From NCBI GenBank assembly GCA_932521035.1, contig OW051493.1:8432001-8496000 (forward strand): a stretch of DNA of 64,000 bases, read 5' to 3'. Numbering within the stretch: the first letter of the stretch is position 1; each line of letters begins with the position of its first letter. Below are positions 46,037-56,347 of the stretch, piece by piece. Made by a program: the position numbers and the translations under genes. Source of the DNA: Oscheius dolichura (Eukaryota; Nematoda; Chromadorea; Rhabditida; Rhabditidae). The notes under the pieces are model-generated. The model was given only the letters and a program-made list of their open reading frames with translations. It was not told where the DNA came from and searched no databases.

Positions 46037-47361
46037 ATGTTTCAGGCTGTTATCTGTACCCCAGAATTGATTGAAAAACTTGGAAGCGAAAATCATGACT
46101 TTACCACGTCTGTACGCTTTGAAGTCGAAGGGAGACTTCCTCCTGAATTGGTGAAATTCGAAGTCTATTCTTACTGTCCAGAAACTGAGAAAACGACTTA
46201 TTATTATGGATATCGGAGGCAGGGAGTCATGCCGAATGATATTATCGCCTGTTTCCAGGTTTCCAGCAAAATTTTTCATGGAAACCGACAGTTTTAGGGG
46301 CAATTCGACGGCGAGGATTTCTTGGAAGGGTTCAAATTGTTTTCCTCTGCGGTAAGACTCTTCGAAGAGGGCGAAAAGTTCCAAATTATTATGGATGAGG
46401 TTCTTTCGGAGCCTGTAAGTTCTTCCCACTCTTTTCTAGGCAAAAATAGCTATAGATTCTACCATACTTCAAAGAAATAGGCTGGGACTACGTTGTGTAT
46501 CCATCAATGACCTATTATATGACAAAAAAGCAGCAGGAGTTGCTAATGAACGAGACACCAATCGAAATTCCAGAAGGATACGAATTGGGTAAGCAGTTTT
46601 TTTTCAATGGGGTTTCAATTCTAATTTGGTAGCGCCCCTTTTTTATCGGGATGGCTGAGGTGTGACTAGATTCATTCGAATCGTCTTGACGTACTCTCCA
46701 AGACGGGCTTTGAATTTTTGAAATCGACCAAGAAATGACCGAGATATGGGCACAAACGCCCGAAATGCCCGTTTTACGCCCAAAATCGGGAGCGGCTGAA
46801 ATTGCGCGTTTTGCCCATGTATGCGTCGCTGGCATTCTCCCGAAAGTTCTAATTTTTCTTTCCAGGAATCTCAACTCTGGACGATGCTGAAGTGATTACA
46901 AATTGTTACATGTGGAAGAAGCCGAGGGAACTGGACATGACTAGGCAGTTTTCTCCCATTTTCTTTCTCTATCTAATCACTTTCAGAATGAAATTGTCAG
47001 CTTTCCCTACTTCCTGTCTCCGGCACGCCGGCTCTCCTGTAGGATTTCAAATGATCCATCCCAGTGGGATGCTGAACCAACTGTTCGTAATGGAGGAACA
47101 TAGAGGAAAGGGACTGGGTTACATTGTGGAACAGGATCTCTGCCGGAAATTGATCAGGTAGACTGGATGTTTGGGGTTTTGACGGTAATTTTCAGGGAAA
47201 ACTGGATCGTTTTCAAGACAGTTCTCTGTAGTAATCCATCAGTTTTGAAGGGAACAGATAAGTCGCCTTATTGGACAAGGAAGGAGAAGGAGGATGGCAG
47301 CCCGATGCTCAAGATGTACATGGACGTGTGGAAGAAAGATATCAAGGAATCTTATCAATAA
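46037..47361 (+). CDS. GNAT/GLYAT-like N-acyltransferase 6
   Basis: Six exons (46037-46258, 46298-46414, 46456-46588, 46866-46944, 46987-47157, 47196-47361) give 295 aa. The N-half starts MFQAVICTPELIEKLGSEN and has EKTTYYYGYRRQG and MTYYMTKKQQELLM. The GNAT core has FPTSCLRHAGSPVGFQMIH and FVMEEHRGKGLGYIVEQDLC. The fourth intron (46945-46986) begins with GC; the position equals the GT-AG intron of genes 3-5 and the phase is right only with this donor. Intron 3 carries a family E dispersed repeat. A TATA box lies 47 bp upstream. Function as for the other members: acyl-CoA-dependent acyl transfer, substrate unknown. Confidence 0.88.
46660..46800 (+). repeat. Intronic dispersed repeat, family E (copy 2)
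   Basis: TTCATTCGAATCGTCTTGAC, GAAATCGACCAAGAAATGA and CGAGATATGGGCACAAACGC match the repeat at 25670-25830. It lies in intron 3 of acyltransferase 6. Confidence 0.7.
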
Positions 47362-47496
47362 ATTGAATATAGGTCACATTTTTTATTTGCATCGGTATTT
47401 AATCACATATGCTTGATTTTCGGCCATCGCTAGGCCATAGTGGTACCCATAGTAGTCCCCGTAGTAGTAGTCGCCATCTCGACTACCAAATCCCTC

Positions 47497-47844
47497 TCAG
47501 TATCGCTTGAACTCTTCGACTTCGACTTCTCTTTCGTGTCCATCGTCTTCTTCTTCTTCAGTAGTAGCAGTTGCCGGCTTGCTAGTTGATGTAGAAGTGA
47601 CGGCTGCGGCTGTGGCTGTCTTCGCTGTGGTGTCTAGTAGCCGGAATTCAATCTCGATAAAAGCTCTATTCGGAGAAGTTGCCGCTTCAGGAGTGGCGCT
47701 GGCTGTGGCTGTCGTCGCTGTCGCGTTTTCTAGTCCCAGCTGCTCCGTCCAGAAGATAGCAGCCTGTTCTAGTCCACTGGGCATGGCCGCGTTCTCTATC
47801 TGTGGAGTATCCGCATTGGATTGTACGTTCTTTTTCTCGTTCAT
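47497..47844 (-). CDS. Hypothetical Ala/Thr/Glu-rich protein, 115 aa
   Basis: A single minus-strand open frame from ATG at 47844. The N-terminus (MNEKKNVQSNADTPQIENAA) is hydrophilic, the centre reads EQAAIFWTEQLGLENATAT, then comes an Ala/Thr-rich part and an acidic end (TTEEEEDDGHEREVEVEEF). No family is recognised and low complexity could make the frame fortuitous. After the TGA stop the same frame stays open for 36 more codons, with a Tyr/Gly-rich stretch (DGDYYYGDYYGYHYG) up to a TAA near 47388 and a polyadenylation-like AATAAA. It is convergent with acyltransferase 6. Confidence 0.4.
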   Translation of the reverse strand: MNEKKNVQSNADTPQIENAAMPSGLEQAAIFWTEQLGLENATATTATASATPEAATSPNRAFIEIEFRLLDTTAKTATAAAVTSTSTSKPATATTEEEEDDGHEREVEVEEFKRY

Positions 47845-48039
47845 TTCACTCTTGCACTTTCCTTGCTACTCATTCCCTGGACGCGCTGTTTTCCTGAAAA
47901 GCTAGGGGTTCTTCTCTCCGACGACGACCCCGACGACGACGATTACTCCCACTCCGAACAAGAATAAGAATAAGAAATGAGCGGAAAGTTCTCAACTGTT
48001 CTCGTTCTTTTTATAGTCTTCTTGTTTGCTTGGAATGGG

Positions 48040-49676
48040 CTAGCAAAATTTATTGAAAATCGCACAAATAGCCCGTTTCACATTCTGCTCCAGCTTCTTC
48101 TGCAGTCTCCTCTCAATTGAACTGTTGCTAAAACTACCAAAAGTTTCGGCCTCCTTCAGGAAGAAGTCCCATCCCTCTTGGAGGCGGTAGTGTCTAAAAT
48201 AGTGAACTCATCCTTTGCCACAAGGAGTGATACCTGACAAGGGCTTCTTCCGGTGGTACGAGATAGACATCCGCTCCGCTTCGGAACCGGAGAACTTGGT
48301 GAACACCCATTGATTCAACCTCAAGAAGGTTTTGAACCCCAAAAGGAAGGAATGGGATACCTTTTCCGGGTCAATAATAGACTTGGTTGTGTGGTTCAGT
48401 GGAGCAACGTGGCTGGTATTATGCCATCGAGCTGTGGGCATCTGGTTCCTCACTTCTTCCCAAGATTGTTTAATTCTCTAGAAACCCTTTTCTACTGTAG
48501 AAATAGACTATCTTACGGTAGGAATCTCCTCATGTCTCAAGACCCATTGACATCTGAAGCGGAATTCTCCTATAGCTCGAGTTATTCGGTCTTCAGCGTA
48601 GGTCTTCAAGGTCCCTTTAGTGGGTACAACCCTTTCATCCAAATCTACAGTACCTACAAGTTTAGAGACTCCTCTGGCTCTGGTTAAACATTCCTGGAAC
48701 AAAATATAAAAGTGGGAAAGAGGAAAACATACCTGGAGTTGGAATTCATGACGGCAACGGTGACGGCCCAAACAGCCGGTCTTATTGCTTTGGAGTTGGA
48801 TTATTTCCACCAATTTCAGCTTTTCATAATGATTCAGTATCTTCTCTACAAGCTCATTCACCTTCAGTACGTAGATGTAGAAATGATCCGCTCCCTGAAC
48901 GCCTATCTTGAAAAGGAATGGGAGATTCCCACCTGTAGTTTGTAAAACTCAATGAATTCCAACAATGTAAGCCATTTTGGGTCGTGCCCATAAATTGGAG
49001 CCAGACAGATGGAGAAGGTATACTGTAAACCTGAAATTGGAGGGGTTTTCAGCCGTTTCAAGGCGAAAATAAACTGTCACTAATATAGAAAATGCCGTGG
49101 TACAATAGTTCCTAGCTCGCAAACTTTTTTGCACCCTGGAGATCTCCGTACAGGAGGATCGGTCATAAATAAGTCTTACCTTCTTTATTGTGCTCAATTT
49201 TTATCAGTTCGTCTTTTTCTACTTTATCTCTTTTATCCACCGTCAACATTATATATTTTGCTTCTTCTCTGTTTTCGCATTTTGCCGTAAATTCCGGAAA
49301 GATCATTACAGAACTCGGTTTTCCAATCTCCTCCTGATCTGCATTGAAATATCGACAATATACTTTCCTTCTGGAATCAGATATGGAAAATTAGAGCAAG
49401 TACTTACTGAAAATATCCAAAAGAAGGCAAAATAACATAAATTACTAGTCCTTGTCTGTAGGCAGAAAATGGAATCAGTGGATCTGTTCCTTTATCCCGA
49501 AGGTAGACAGATTTTTCGATTATATTGTTAACATTTCCAGGTTTTTGAACTCCCGGCTCCTTTTTTATGACTATTTTATCAATTAATTGAGTAGAAATAA
49601 AATGACAAATGTAGAAAATAAGTAGAGAAAGTCCTGTGATAATAAACAGACGAATGGGAAGAACACGCAGGCGCAT
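48040..49676 (-). CDS. Glycosyltransferase family 92 (DUF23) protein
   Basis: A Golgi type II glycosyltransferase, in nematodes thought to add galactose to core fucose. Eight minus-strand exons (49676-49408, 49370-49180, 49135-49104, 49073-48933, 48894-48733, 48693-48517, 48477-48239, 48193-48040) join in phase to 454 aa, the usual family size. The signal anchor is LFIITGLSLLIFYICHF. The family core reads SICLAPIYGHDPKWLTLLEF, IEFYKLQGADHFYIYVLKVN and VGTVDLDERVVPT, where DLDE is the acidic metal-binding motif. The C-terminal part has FLLGFKTFLRLNQWVFTKF and WDFFLKEAETFGSF. Intron 3 is only 30 nt and the last intron has a weak donor (GTCAGG). Both are needed to keep the frame. Confidence 0.85.
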
Positions 49677-50098
49677 ATAATATCCCCGCTTCGGGGAGAA
49701 AGGAAAATTAGGCTAACTAGGTGATGAAAACGGGGAGAAAACAACGGGAGAACAAAGCTCTTTATTTCATTTTCTTATAGAAGTTTAAGAGTAGTAGAAA
49801 CAATAAATATATACAGATATGTTACGAAGGATGGACTATCACCCGTTTTCTCTAACAACAACAAGTTTTAAATGAGGGAAGACGTCAAAATTTAGGAGGA
49901 ATCTGGCCATAAAGCTTAGACCATTTGAAAGAGCAGAAAAAACTGTTCTAGAAGCAGCGGATTTTCATTTGTTTATCGGGTACTGGCACGGAGAAAAATG
50001 ATCGGGAAAAAGTACGAAAAACGGCGCGCTGCACTCGTAGAAAGGTTATGAGTTTTATGGCCAAATTTCTCCCTTTTAAAAGTTTCCTACTGGGAAAA

Positions 50099-52222
50099 CT
50101 AGTACTTCTTGAGCTTCCGAAAGAAGAATAGCCAATAAACCGTTCCCGCAATGGTAATCGCCCCATTCCAAAGCCACAACGTTCCTTGTCCATAGGCCGA
50201 AAACATACCCCTGAAATGTTTCTCCATCCTGGTTAAAAAATTAGTCTTACGAAGAATAAACAGGTCCTATAACGAGGACAACATCCTCAGCCGCCACAAT
50301 GACTCCCTGTAGTACGGTCTGGTCAATTTTCCCCAGGACTCGGGAATAAATTGTGTCGAGGGAAATCTGGGCCATGGGGAGGCCAACGCCCATGACGCTG
50401 ACCACGACGGGTAGGAATATACTGGGCCAGGTTGCTTCACCAGAGAAACACCAGTCATATTCCAGGGGATTGCAGCCGGAGCGAGAAGTGGCTGAAATAT
50501 AAGTTATCGCGGTGGGACCCATGAAAAAAAAGAAAATCGCGACGCCTCATCGTGGAGGAGAACGACGCCCCCGAGCTGACAGGGTCTTCTAATTTTAGCC
50601 GCTGGTCCCGAAACGATTAATAGGTATTTTTTGACGCATAGTCTCCTGACAACTCTTTAAGCTGAGCAGTAATCCCAAATTTTCGAAAAATGCCGCTTAC
50701 CATTATAAAGAGGAAGATCCCTGCTAACCTTCGGATAGGGATAAGAGCAGACGTACATAATAATGGAAATTGACAAAGAAAACAGAAAAGAAACTCGTGG
50801 CGAGATCCTAAAATGAATATTAATTGCCTTGAAAGGATGGTCCTACTTTTTGGAGAAGCTAGTAGCCATGAAGAGGAACGCCACCAGGAGGGAGAGGATT
50901 CCCACAGTACCCAAGCAGACAGCCATAACCCGGACGGTCAATTCTCCATCCCAACCAAAGGACACCATCATTAGAGGAGAGCTGATGGTTTGGAGGGTAA
51001 CCACAGCCAGATTACAGACGATCTTCTGTATCCAACAGAGAATAACCAGCGACCAGCAGAGGTTCAAAGTTAGAACTTTGGAGAATTTGTTCTTCAACGC
51101 TACGAGACTGAAGCCACCCAGAGATTTTTCAAAAGTCTTGACTTTTCGAAGCGGCATCTCGTCCAAGACACAGTAGATTATGGCGATGGAGACGAAATTG
51201 GTGGCGGATGCAATCCAAATTGGGGCAGAGTAGAGATGGAAGTGGAGGCCGGGGAGCAGCTCAAACCCGGGGTAGGAGATTCCGGAGAAGATTAATTGGC
51301 ACACTGGAAAGAAAGTTACAGTACTTCCAGTATTAGGTTCGGCAATAAGTCTTGTCAATAAGCTTGTAACTTTTGACTGAGGCGGTTATATGGAATCTAT
51401 GAACACTTTCTATGTTTAGCTTCGAGTGACCGATCTAACAAAAAAGAGAGTTTAACGGAGAGGATCCGAACCCCCGACCTTTCTATCCTGTTTTGCAAAG
51501 ACCCACTGCGCCGAAATTTGGGGATGAGACTATCGAGGAGCGAGTACAGTAGTTTATTAGCCAAAAAACTAACCTGGTCCTATAACGATTGAGATCATAT
51601 TGGCTACCACAATAGCCGCGTAAGCCTTTGATCTATGAGCATGTGAACTGAACATCACCACGTAGACACGTAGAATCGCTGAACTGCCTGGAAAATCCAA
51701 TTTCCTGCTGTAAAATGGTGATTTCCTACTGCTAGCAATTCCGAAAAAGAGGTAACACGTCATCATGAGGTATCGCCTCCCTTCCGGGACGAATTCCACA
51801 CAGAGATACAGACAACAAGCGAAGAAGGCCAGGATTCTTCCGGCTATCAGCGGCCATCTCACAGTTTGGGTCTTGTAGCACCAAAAAGAGAAAACCAGCG
51901 CGAACACGGCATGCCCGCATTTGGAAACCGAGCTGGCGAAACCGAAGAAGGCAGAAGTCGCATCAGGATCAATCTGGAAGATTTTTGGTCCTATAAGGAA
52001 GATTAGAAGGCTTACAGTATGCATATATGGCCATTCTGCCATCCCTACGACGGTATTCTCCACAGCCGAGAGGAATGTAACCACCCCGGCTAAGGCCACA
52101 GCTCTCCAATTGGTTATTGTCTCTTCCTTTTCCTCTGGGTCGTAGTCACTGACACTAGAAGTCGAGGCAGACGTGGGGATCTTCTTCATCCCCAAACTAC
52201 AGTCCATTGGATCGGCAATCAT
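50099..52222 (-). CDS. MFS transporter, MFSD8/CLN7-like
   Basis: A multi-pass membrane transporter on the minus strand, likely lysosomal if the CLN7 resemblance holds. The start MIADPMDCSLGMKKIPT and a cytoplasmic acidic segment (DYDPEEKEETITNWR) precede the first helix VALAGVVTFLSAVENTVVG with WPYM. DPDATSAFFGFASSVSKCGH is the MFS loop after TM1/2. Later exons give SSAILRVYVVMFSSHAHRSK, NFVSIAIIYCVLDEMPLRKV, WPSIFLPVVVSVMGVGLPM and the end LWNGAITIAGTVYWLFFFRK. About six exons lie in order. The long intron after 'MISIVIGP' (about 51310-51567) contains a tRNA-like remnant. Other MFS subfamilies cannot be excluded. Confidence 0.8.
51455..51530 (-). pseudogene. tRNA-derived remnant in MFS intron
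   Basis: On the minus strand GGCGCAGTGGG (box A-like), AAAGGTCGGGG and GGTTCGGATCC (box B-like) lie in tRNA order. They are followed by a TTTTTT run as in Pol III terminators. The acceptor stem pairs poorly and the anticodon arm is irregular, so it is not called a functional tRNA. Confidence 0.4.
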
Positions 52223-53069
52223 CCTAAAATTTGGGGTCAGAATACGGTAATTTAACCGTAGAGCAGAATAAATGAGAAGAAAAGGAGCCCTACCTAGAGT
52301 ACTAGGATTTTGAAGAGGAAGAGTTCGTGTGAATGGAACAAGGGAGGAGGCGGGTTAAATGACATCAAAAATGATGAATCACAGACAATGTTGGACGAGG
52401 CCCCCGCGTACGCGTACAGTCTTCTTATTCAAATGTGGGGGATTCCCGGGAGTGACACAGACTATGCTACACCGTAGCCAATGAGCTGAGGAAGGAGAAG
52501 AAGGCGGCAGATGGTGGAAGAGTAGAACAAGAAATGGTAAGGGGATTACCCCTTTAGGAGGAAGAGGAAAACAGATGAAACACGGGAGGAAGGGGGCAAA
52601 CATTAGTGGAACCTTTTAAAAGGGGGGACAAGGAACATGCTCCATTTGCCAAGGAGGAAAATAGGAGCACTTGAAACGTGAAAACGAAACGCTGGTTGGA
52701 AACTGAACTGTGAGGTCCAAATTTCAAAAAATGGTGGAAAACTGGGTGAATTACCATGATCCCTTGAACAACAGCTTCAAAACCGCTTGCTTCGCTTCTT
52801 TGTCGGCTTTTGATCCAAAGCAGGCTTTCATTCGGAGCTTTCGGTCAAAGAGGAGGGATTCTTTCCAGGAAAGGACGTCTATTCAGGGGCCCTGCTATTT
52901 GAAGGAATACGGTAAATGTGTTATTCAATTGAATTGATTGAGCTTCGACTTGAGCTGAACTGGAACAAAAATCACCAGACATAATGTGGGAGAGCAAGTG
53001 TCAAAAGAGCGAAGGGTTCAATTCCACGAGCAGTAGGAAAATTCAGAGGGAATACTGTAGTAGTGGCAG
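52223..53069. other. Intergenic, no supported gene
   Basis: The upstream region of the MFS gene holds a probable 5' UTR exon near 52290-52330. No other coding sequence is supported. Confidence 0.35.
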
Positions 53070-53212
53070 GTCCGATACCCGATAGTCCGACCCCCTGCAC
53101 TCGTAAAGTCTCGGCAAGACAAAGGTATAAAGGCGTCACAGTTTTGTAGCAGCTTTGAGTAAAGATGATCCTCCTGCCGAGACTTTACGGGTGCAGGGAG
53201 TATCGAGGGCCG
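53070..53212 (-). mobile_element. Hairpin element, family A (copy 8)
   Basis: GTCCGATACCCGATAGTCCG, arm TGCACTCGTAAAGTCTCGG, a minus-oriented centre, the right arm GAGACTTTACGGGTGCAGGG and GAGGGCCGAA. Confidence 0.85.
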
Positions 53213-53886
53213 AAAGACAAAGATCAACTGAACTCGAGAGAAAATTGGCTAGACTATATCCAAGGTCAACAGCTGGAAGTATTATAATGTTTGGATGATT
53301 CAGGTGGATATTCATGGAAAAGGAGAACACAACGTCTCAAAAGATTCGTCAGAGATCCGTCGTTAATTTTCAAAAGCAAGCTAATTGCGCCAGAGGTTAT
53401 GGCAAAACTGACGCGGGTTCTCACGGGCTGAAACATGTTCGCTTCTCCGCACAAATCACATCCCCGACCCGGCGCTCAATTTCCCCTGAATCAGTTGACC
53501 TGACCGACGAGAAGAGGAGAAAAAGAACTAATGGGATTATTGCCTGTTAGAATGAAAAGGAAAAGACCGGAGAGGAAGGAAAGGTGTAGATGTAAGGACT
53601 ATAGAAAAGGATAGACTTTGTAGTGAGAGGGGCGAACCGGTCTCCGCTAAGCAATTGAAAGCAGGGGATTGAGAGAGGGATTTGATAAATCCTATGAGGG
53701 AATAATTGGAAAAAAAAGCGTGAAAAAATATGGACTACAAAAATGGATATCAGAAGAGGAGAGAGATCAATTCTCGGAACGATTTACGTTCACAGGGGTT
53801 CCGTTGATAGTCCCATTATATCGGCCGCCAGACACCATGGGAATCATATGGGCTTCATTATATGGGGATTAAGGAGCAACAACTAA
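53213..53886. other. Intergenic, no supported gene
   Basis: Short ORFs only, no splice-consistent chain. Confidence 0.35.
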
Positions 53887-54065
53887 TATAGTTCCTTTCC
53901 AAAAAATAGGATTGCCGTAACGAGTCGCAAAATTTTCCACGCGGGTCCGCTGGAGCAATAGTGATTGGGATTTTCGACTTCGCTCAATTTTTGTTCGCCG
54001 TTTTCCCAAAATGTCCCAAAGAGACAAACGTAAGGTAGCCTTATTTTTTTTGGAATAAGACTATA
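53887..54065. mobile_element. TATAGT-ended hairpin element, family B (copy 5)
   Basis: Starts TATAGTTCCTTTCCAAAAAA and ends TTTTTTTGGAATAAGACTATA (outer 20 bp shown by pairing). Inside are GCCGTAACGAGTCGCAAAAT and AAAGAGACAAACGTAAGGTA. Confidence 0.85.
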
Positions 54066-55235
54066 AACCATCCATACATACGATCGTTTCGGGACCGAAA
54101 AAGGAAGTTTCAAGGAGAGAACCGTACCATGGGAAGTAAGAGATCTTGTAAGGTTCTTGGAAGGGTCTTGGAGGGTTTTTAAAGGTCTGTCCGAACAGAA
54201 ACTCGGTTTAAAATGAGTTTCTGCTATTACGATTACCAAAAACTAATTTTAAAAACTTTAATTTTTAAGCCTAGCTCTTGAGGATCCAATGCCCCTTTCC
54301 AAGGGCCCCGAAATTGGCGTTGGAGCTGCCGAAAAAGTGTTATTGAGCGGGAAAAAGGAGTTGAAGAGGATGACGACCCGTTGGAACATGTTGTTTCCCG
54401 TGATGTATATTCAGTGAATTATTTCCCATTCGCCGCCTTTGAAACCTAAACAAATGCGGGAAAAAAACAAGTGTGACTCTCTCCCGTCGAACTACTGGTT
54501 CCCCCAAAGAGAGGGGACAATAAATAGTTCAAAAAGATAGAAATGACAGGCGGATCCGAAAACAAATTGTTGATGAAACGTCAGAATAAGGGCAGACAGA
54601 GACAGAGACCGCAGTGGAGAAAAAAACCAGTTCCATTCTTCCGGTGCCACTACAAACTTTTGCACCATTAGAATAACAGAGAAGCAGGCTTCATTCCAAG
54701 ACAAGGAACAAGGAAACTGACATGAGAAGACGTTTACCAGATTGGTACGCAAAAATATGGGAAAGAGTCAATTATGAAAATGCCATAGATCACAAAACGA
54801 GCAATCATATATTACCAGAAGCACTTCCGGAACAGCCAAAGGACAGCAATTTATTTGGGTGCCAGTCAAAACTTCACGGGAACTCTATAGTCCATTTCAA
54901 ACGCAAAGGTATCGAAAATCGAATTAGTTAAAGGTTTAATAGATCTAGATCGGGCATTTTCCCGTCTAGATGGTCCAACCTCAATCTTTTGCGTTCATTT
55001 TATTGCGGATTTCACACATGTTTTGGTTATTTTTATTATTGCATATGCTTATTTGGACGATGAACTAAAAAAAAAACATAGAAATAGTTGAAAGCTATGT
55101 CAAATCCAATTATTGAAAAATTTTCAAGAAATTGAACTCGAAAAATTTGAATGCCCGCGCCGCCCGTGAATTACTTTTCTATTTGAAACAGACTATAATG
55201 TATCCGTCTGTCTGCGTGGGCGTGGTCGACATGTC
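54066..55235. other. Gene-poor stretch
   Basis: No supported gene. The 69-codon plus frame at about 54722 has no family signal. Confidence 0.35.
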
Positions 55236-55242
55236 GAGAACT

Positions 55243-55315
55243 TTTGGCACAGTGCGAAGTGGCCGGGCGCATGACTGGAGAGGGCGCGGGTTCGATCCCC
55301 GCCGGAGTCAAACTT
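55243..55315 (+). other. tRNA-derived (SINE-like) Pol III promoter region
   Basis: TGGCACAGTG (box A-like) is followed 40 bp later by GCGGGTTCGATCCCCGC, a perfect T-arm hairpin with a box B match (GGTTCGATCCC). The flanks do not form an acceptor stem, so it looks like the head of a tRNA-derived SINE or a tRNA pseudogene. Confidence 0.4.
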
Positions 55316-55398
55316 TCTGCTTTCTATGTTTTACGGGGTTTACGACTGTCGAAGGCTGCCTCAGGCCATCTGATATCCCCTTCAAATGTCTATGCTAA

Positions 55399-55541
55399 TA
55401 TAGTTCTTTTCCAAAAAAATAAGAATACTGTAACAGGTCGCTAAACATTCCGCGCGGGACCTCTTGAGCAAAAATGATCAAGATTTTAGAGTTCTTTCGA
55501 TTTTTCTCCACCGCTTGCTCAAACGATCTGAAAAGACTATA
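55399..55541. mobile_element. TATAGT-ended hairpin element, family B (copy 6)
   Basis: Starts TATAGTTCTTTTCCAAAAAA and ends GAAAAGACTATAG. It contains TACTGTAACAGGTCGCTAAA and CCTCTTGAGCAAAAATGATC. It is shorter than the other copies because the right part is deleted. Confidence 0.75.
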
Positions 55542-56191
55542 GTTGGAAAGAAAAATAAGGCCAAAAATAGGATATCTGCACCCAAACGCTGCAAAGCGAT
55601 CCCCTTTGCCCCAGGAGTTCAATGATCGCTAATTGCAAAGCTAATTGTTGCCAACCTTGAGAGCAAAATACTGAGCAGGATACAAGCAGGTGTTCATAAA
55701 AGAACAGGAACATACAGCTCAAACCTGACTTATTCATCCCTGTCAGTTGGGGGATCCGTCATCGGATCAGGCTAGAATGAAAGGAGCCGCTCTTTGTGGC
55801 TCATAAAATCAGCGAAAAAGGTGAGTTGGGATTATTTCAGTAAGGGGAAAAGTTAGGTGATACTCTCCTCTACTGTTTGTCAGCCGATCAAGGTGCGAAA
55901 AACTTCCTCCTCCTAAAGGAAGAGACGCAAAAAGTAAACAAAATGAAGGCGACACCCGTTAAACGTAACGGTATTGAGAAATGGCTGTTCTCCTTTTTCT
56001 GAGCCTATAAATTCCAAAAGGATCCCATTTGGAAAGTAAAGGGGTCATTTGTACTGGAGATAGGCAAGTAATACTATCGAAAGTCAATAAAGAAGTAGCC
56101 GAAAGGTAAAGGAACACGAAATGATGTGGAGATCAGTCAGGAAATCAATTAAGCCCTTTAAACACCTGTAAACCCCTTACTTTTAGCTTCA

Positions 56192-56347
56192 AGGTTCTAT
56201 TTTTCGGCTAGTCCGATCCGCTGCACCCGTAAAGTCTCGGCAGTAGGATCATCTTTATTCAAAATAGTTACCAAACTGTGATGCCTTGTACCTTTGTCTT
56301 GCCGAGACTTTACGGGTGCAGGGGATCGGAATATCGAGGAGCGATCC
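56192..56347 (+). mobile_element. Hairpin element, family A (copy 9)
   Basis: TCGGCTAGTCCGATCCG, arm TGCACCCGTAAAGTCTCGG, a plus-oriented centre, the right arm GAGACTTTACGGGTGCAGGG and ATCGAGGAGCGATCC. Confidence 0.85.
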
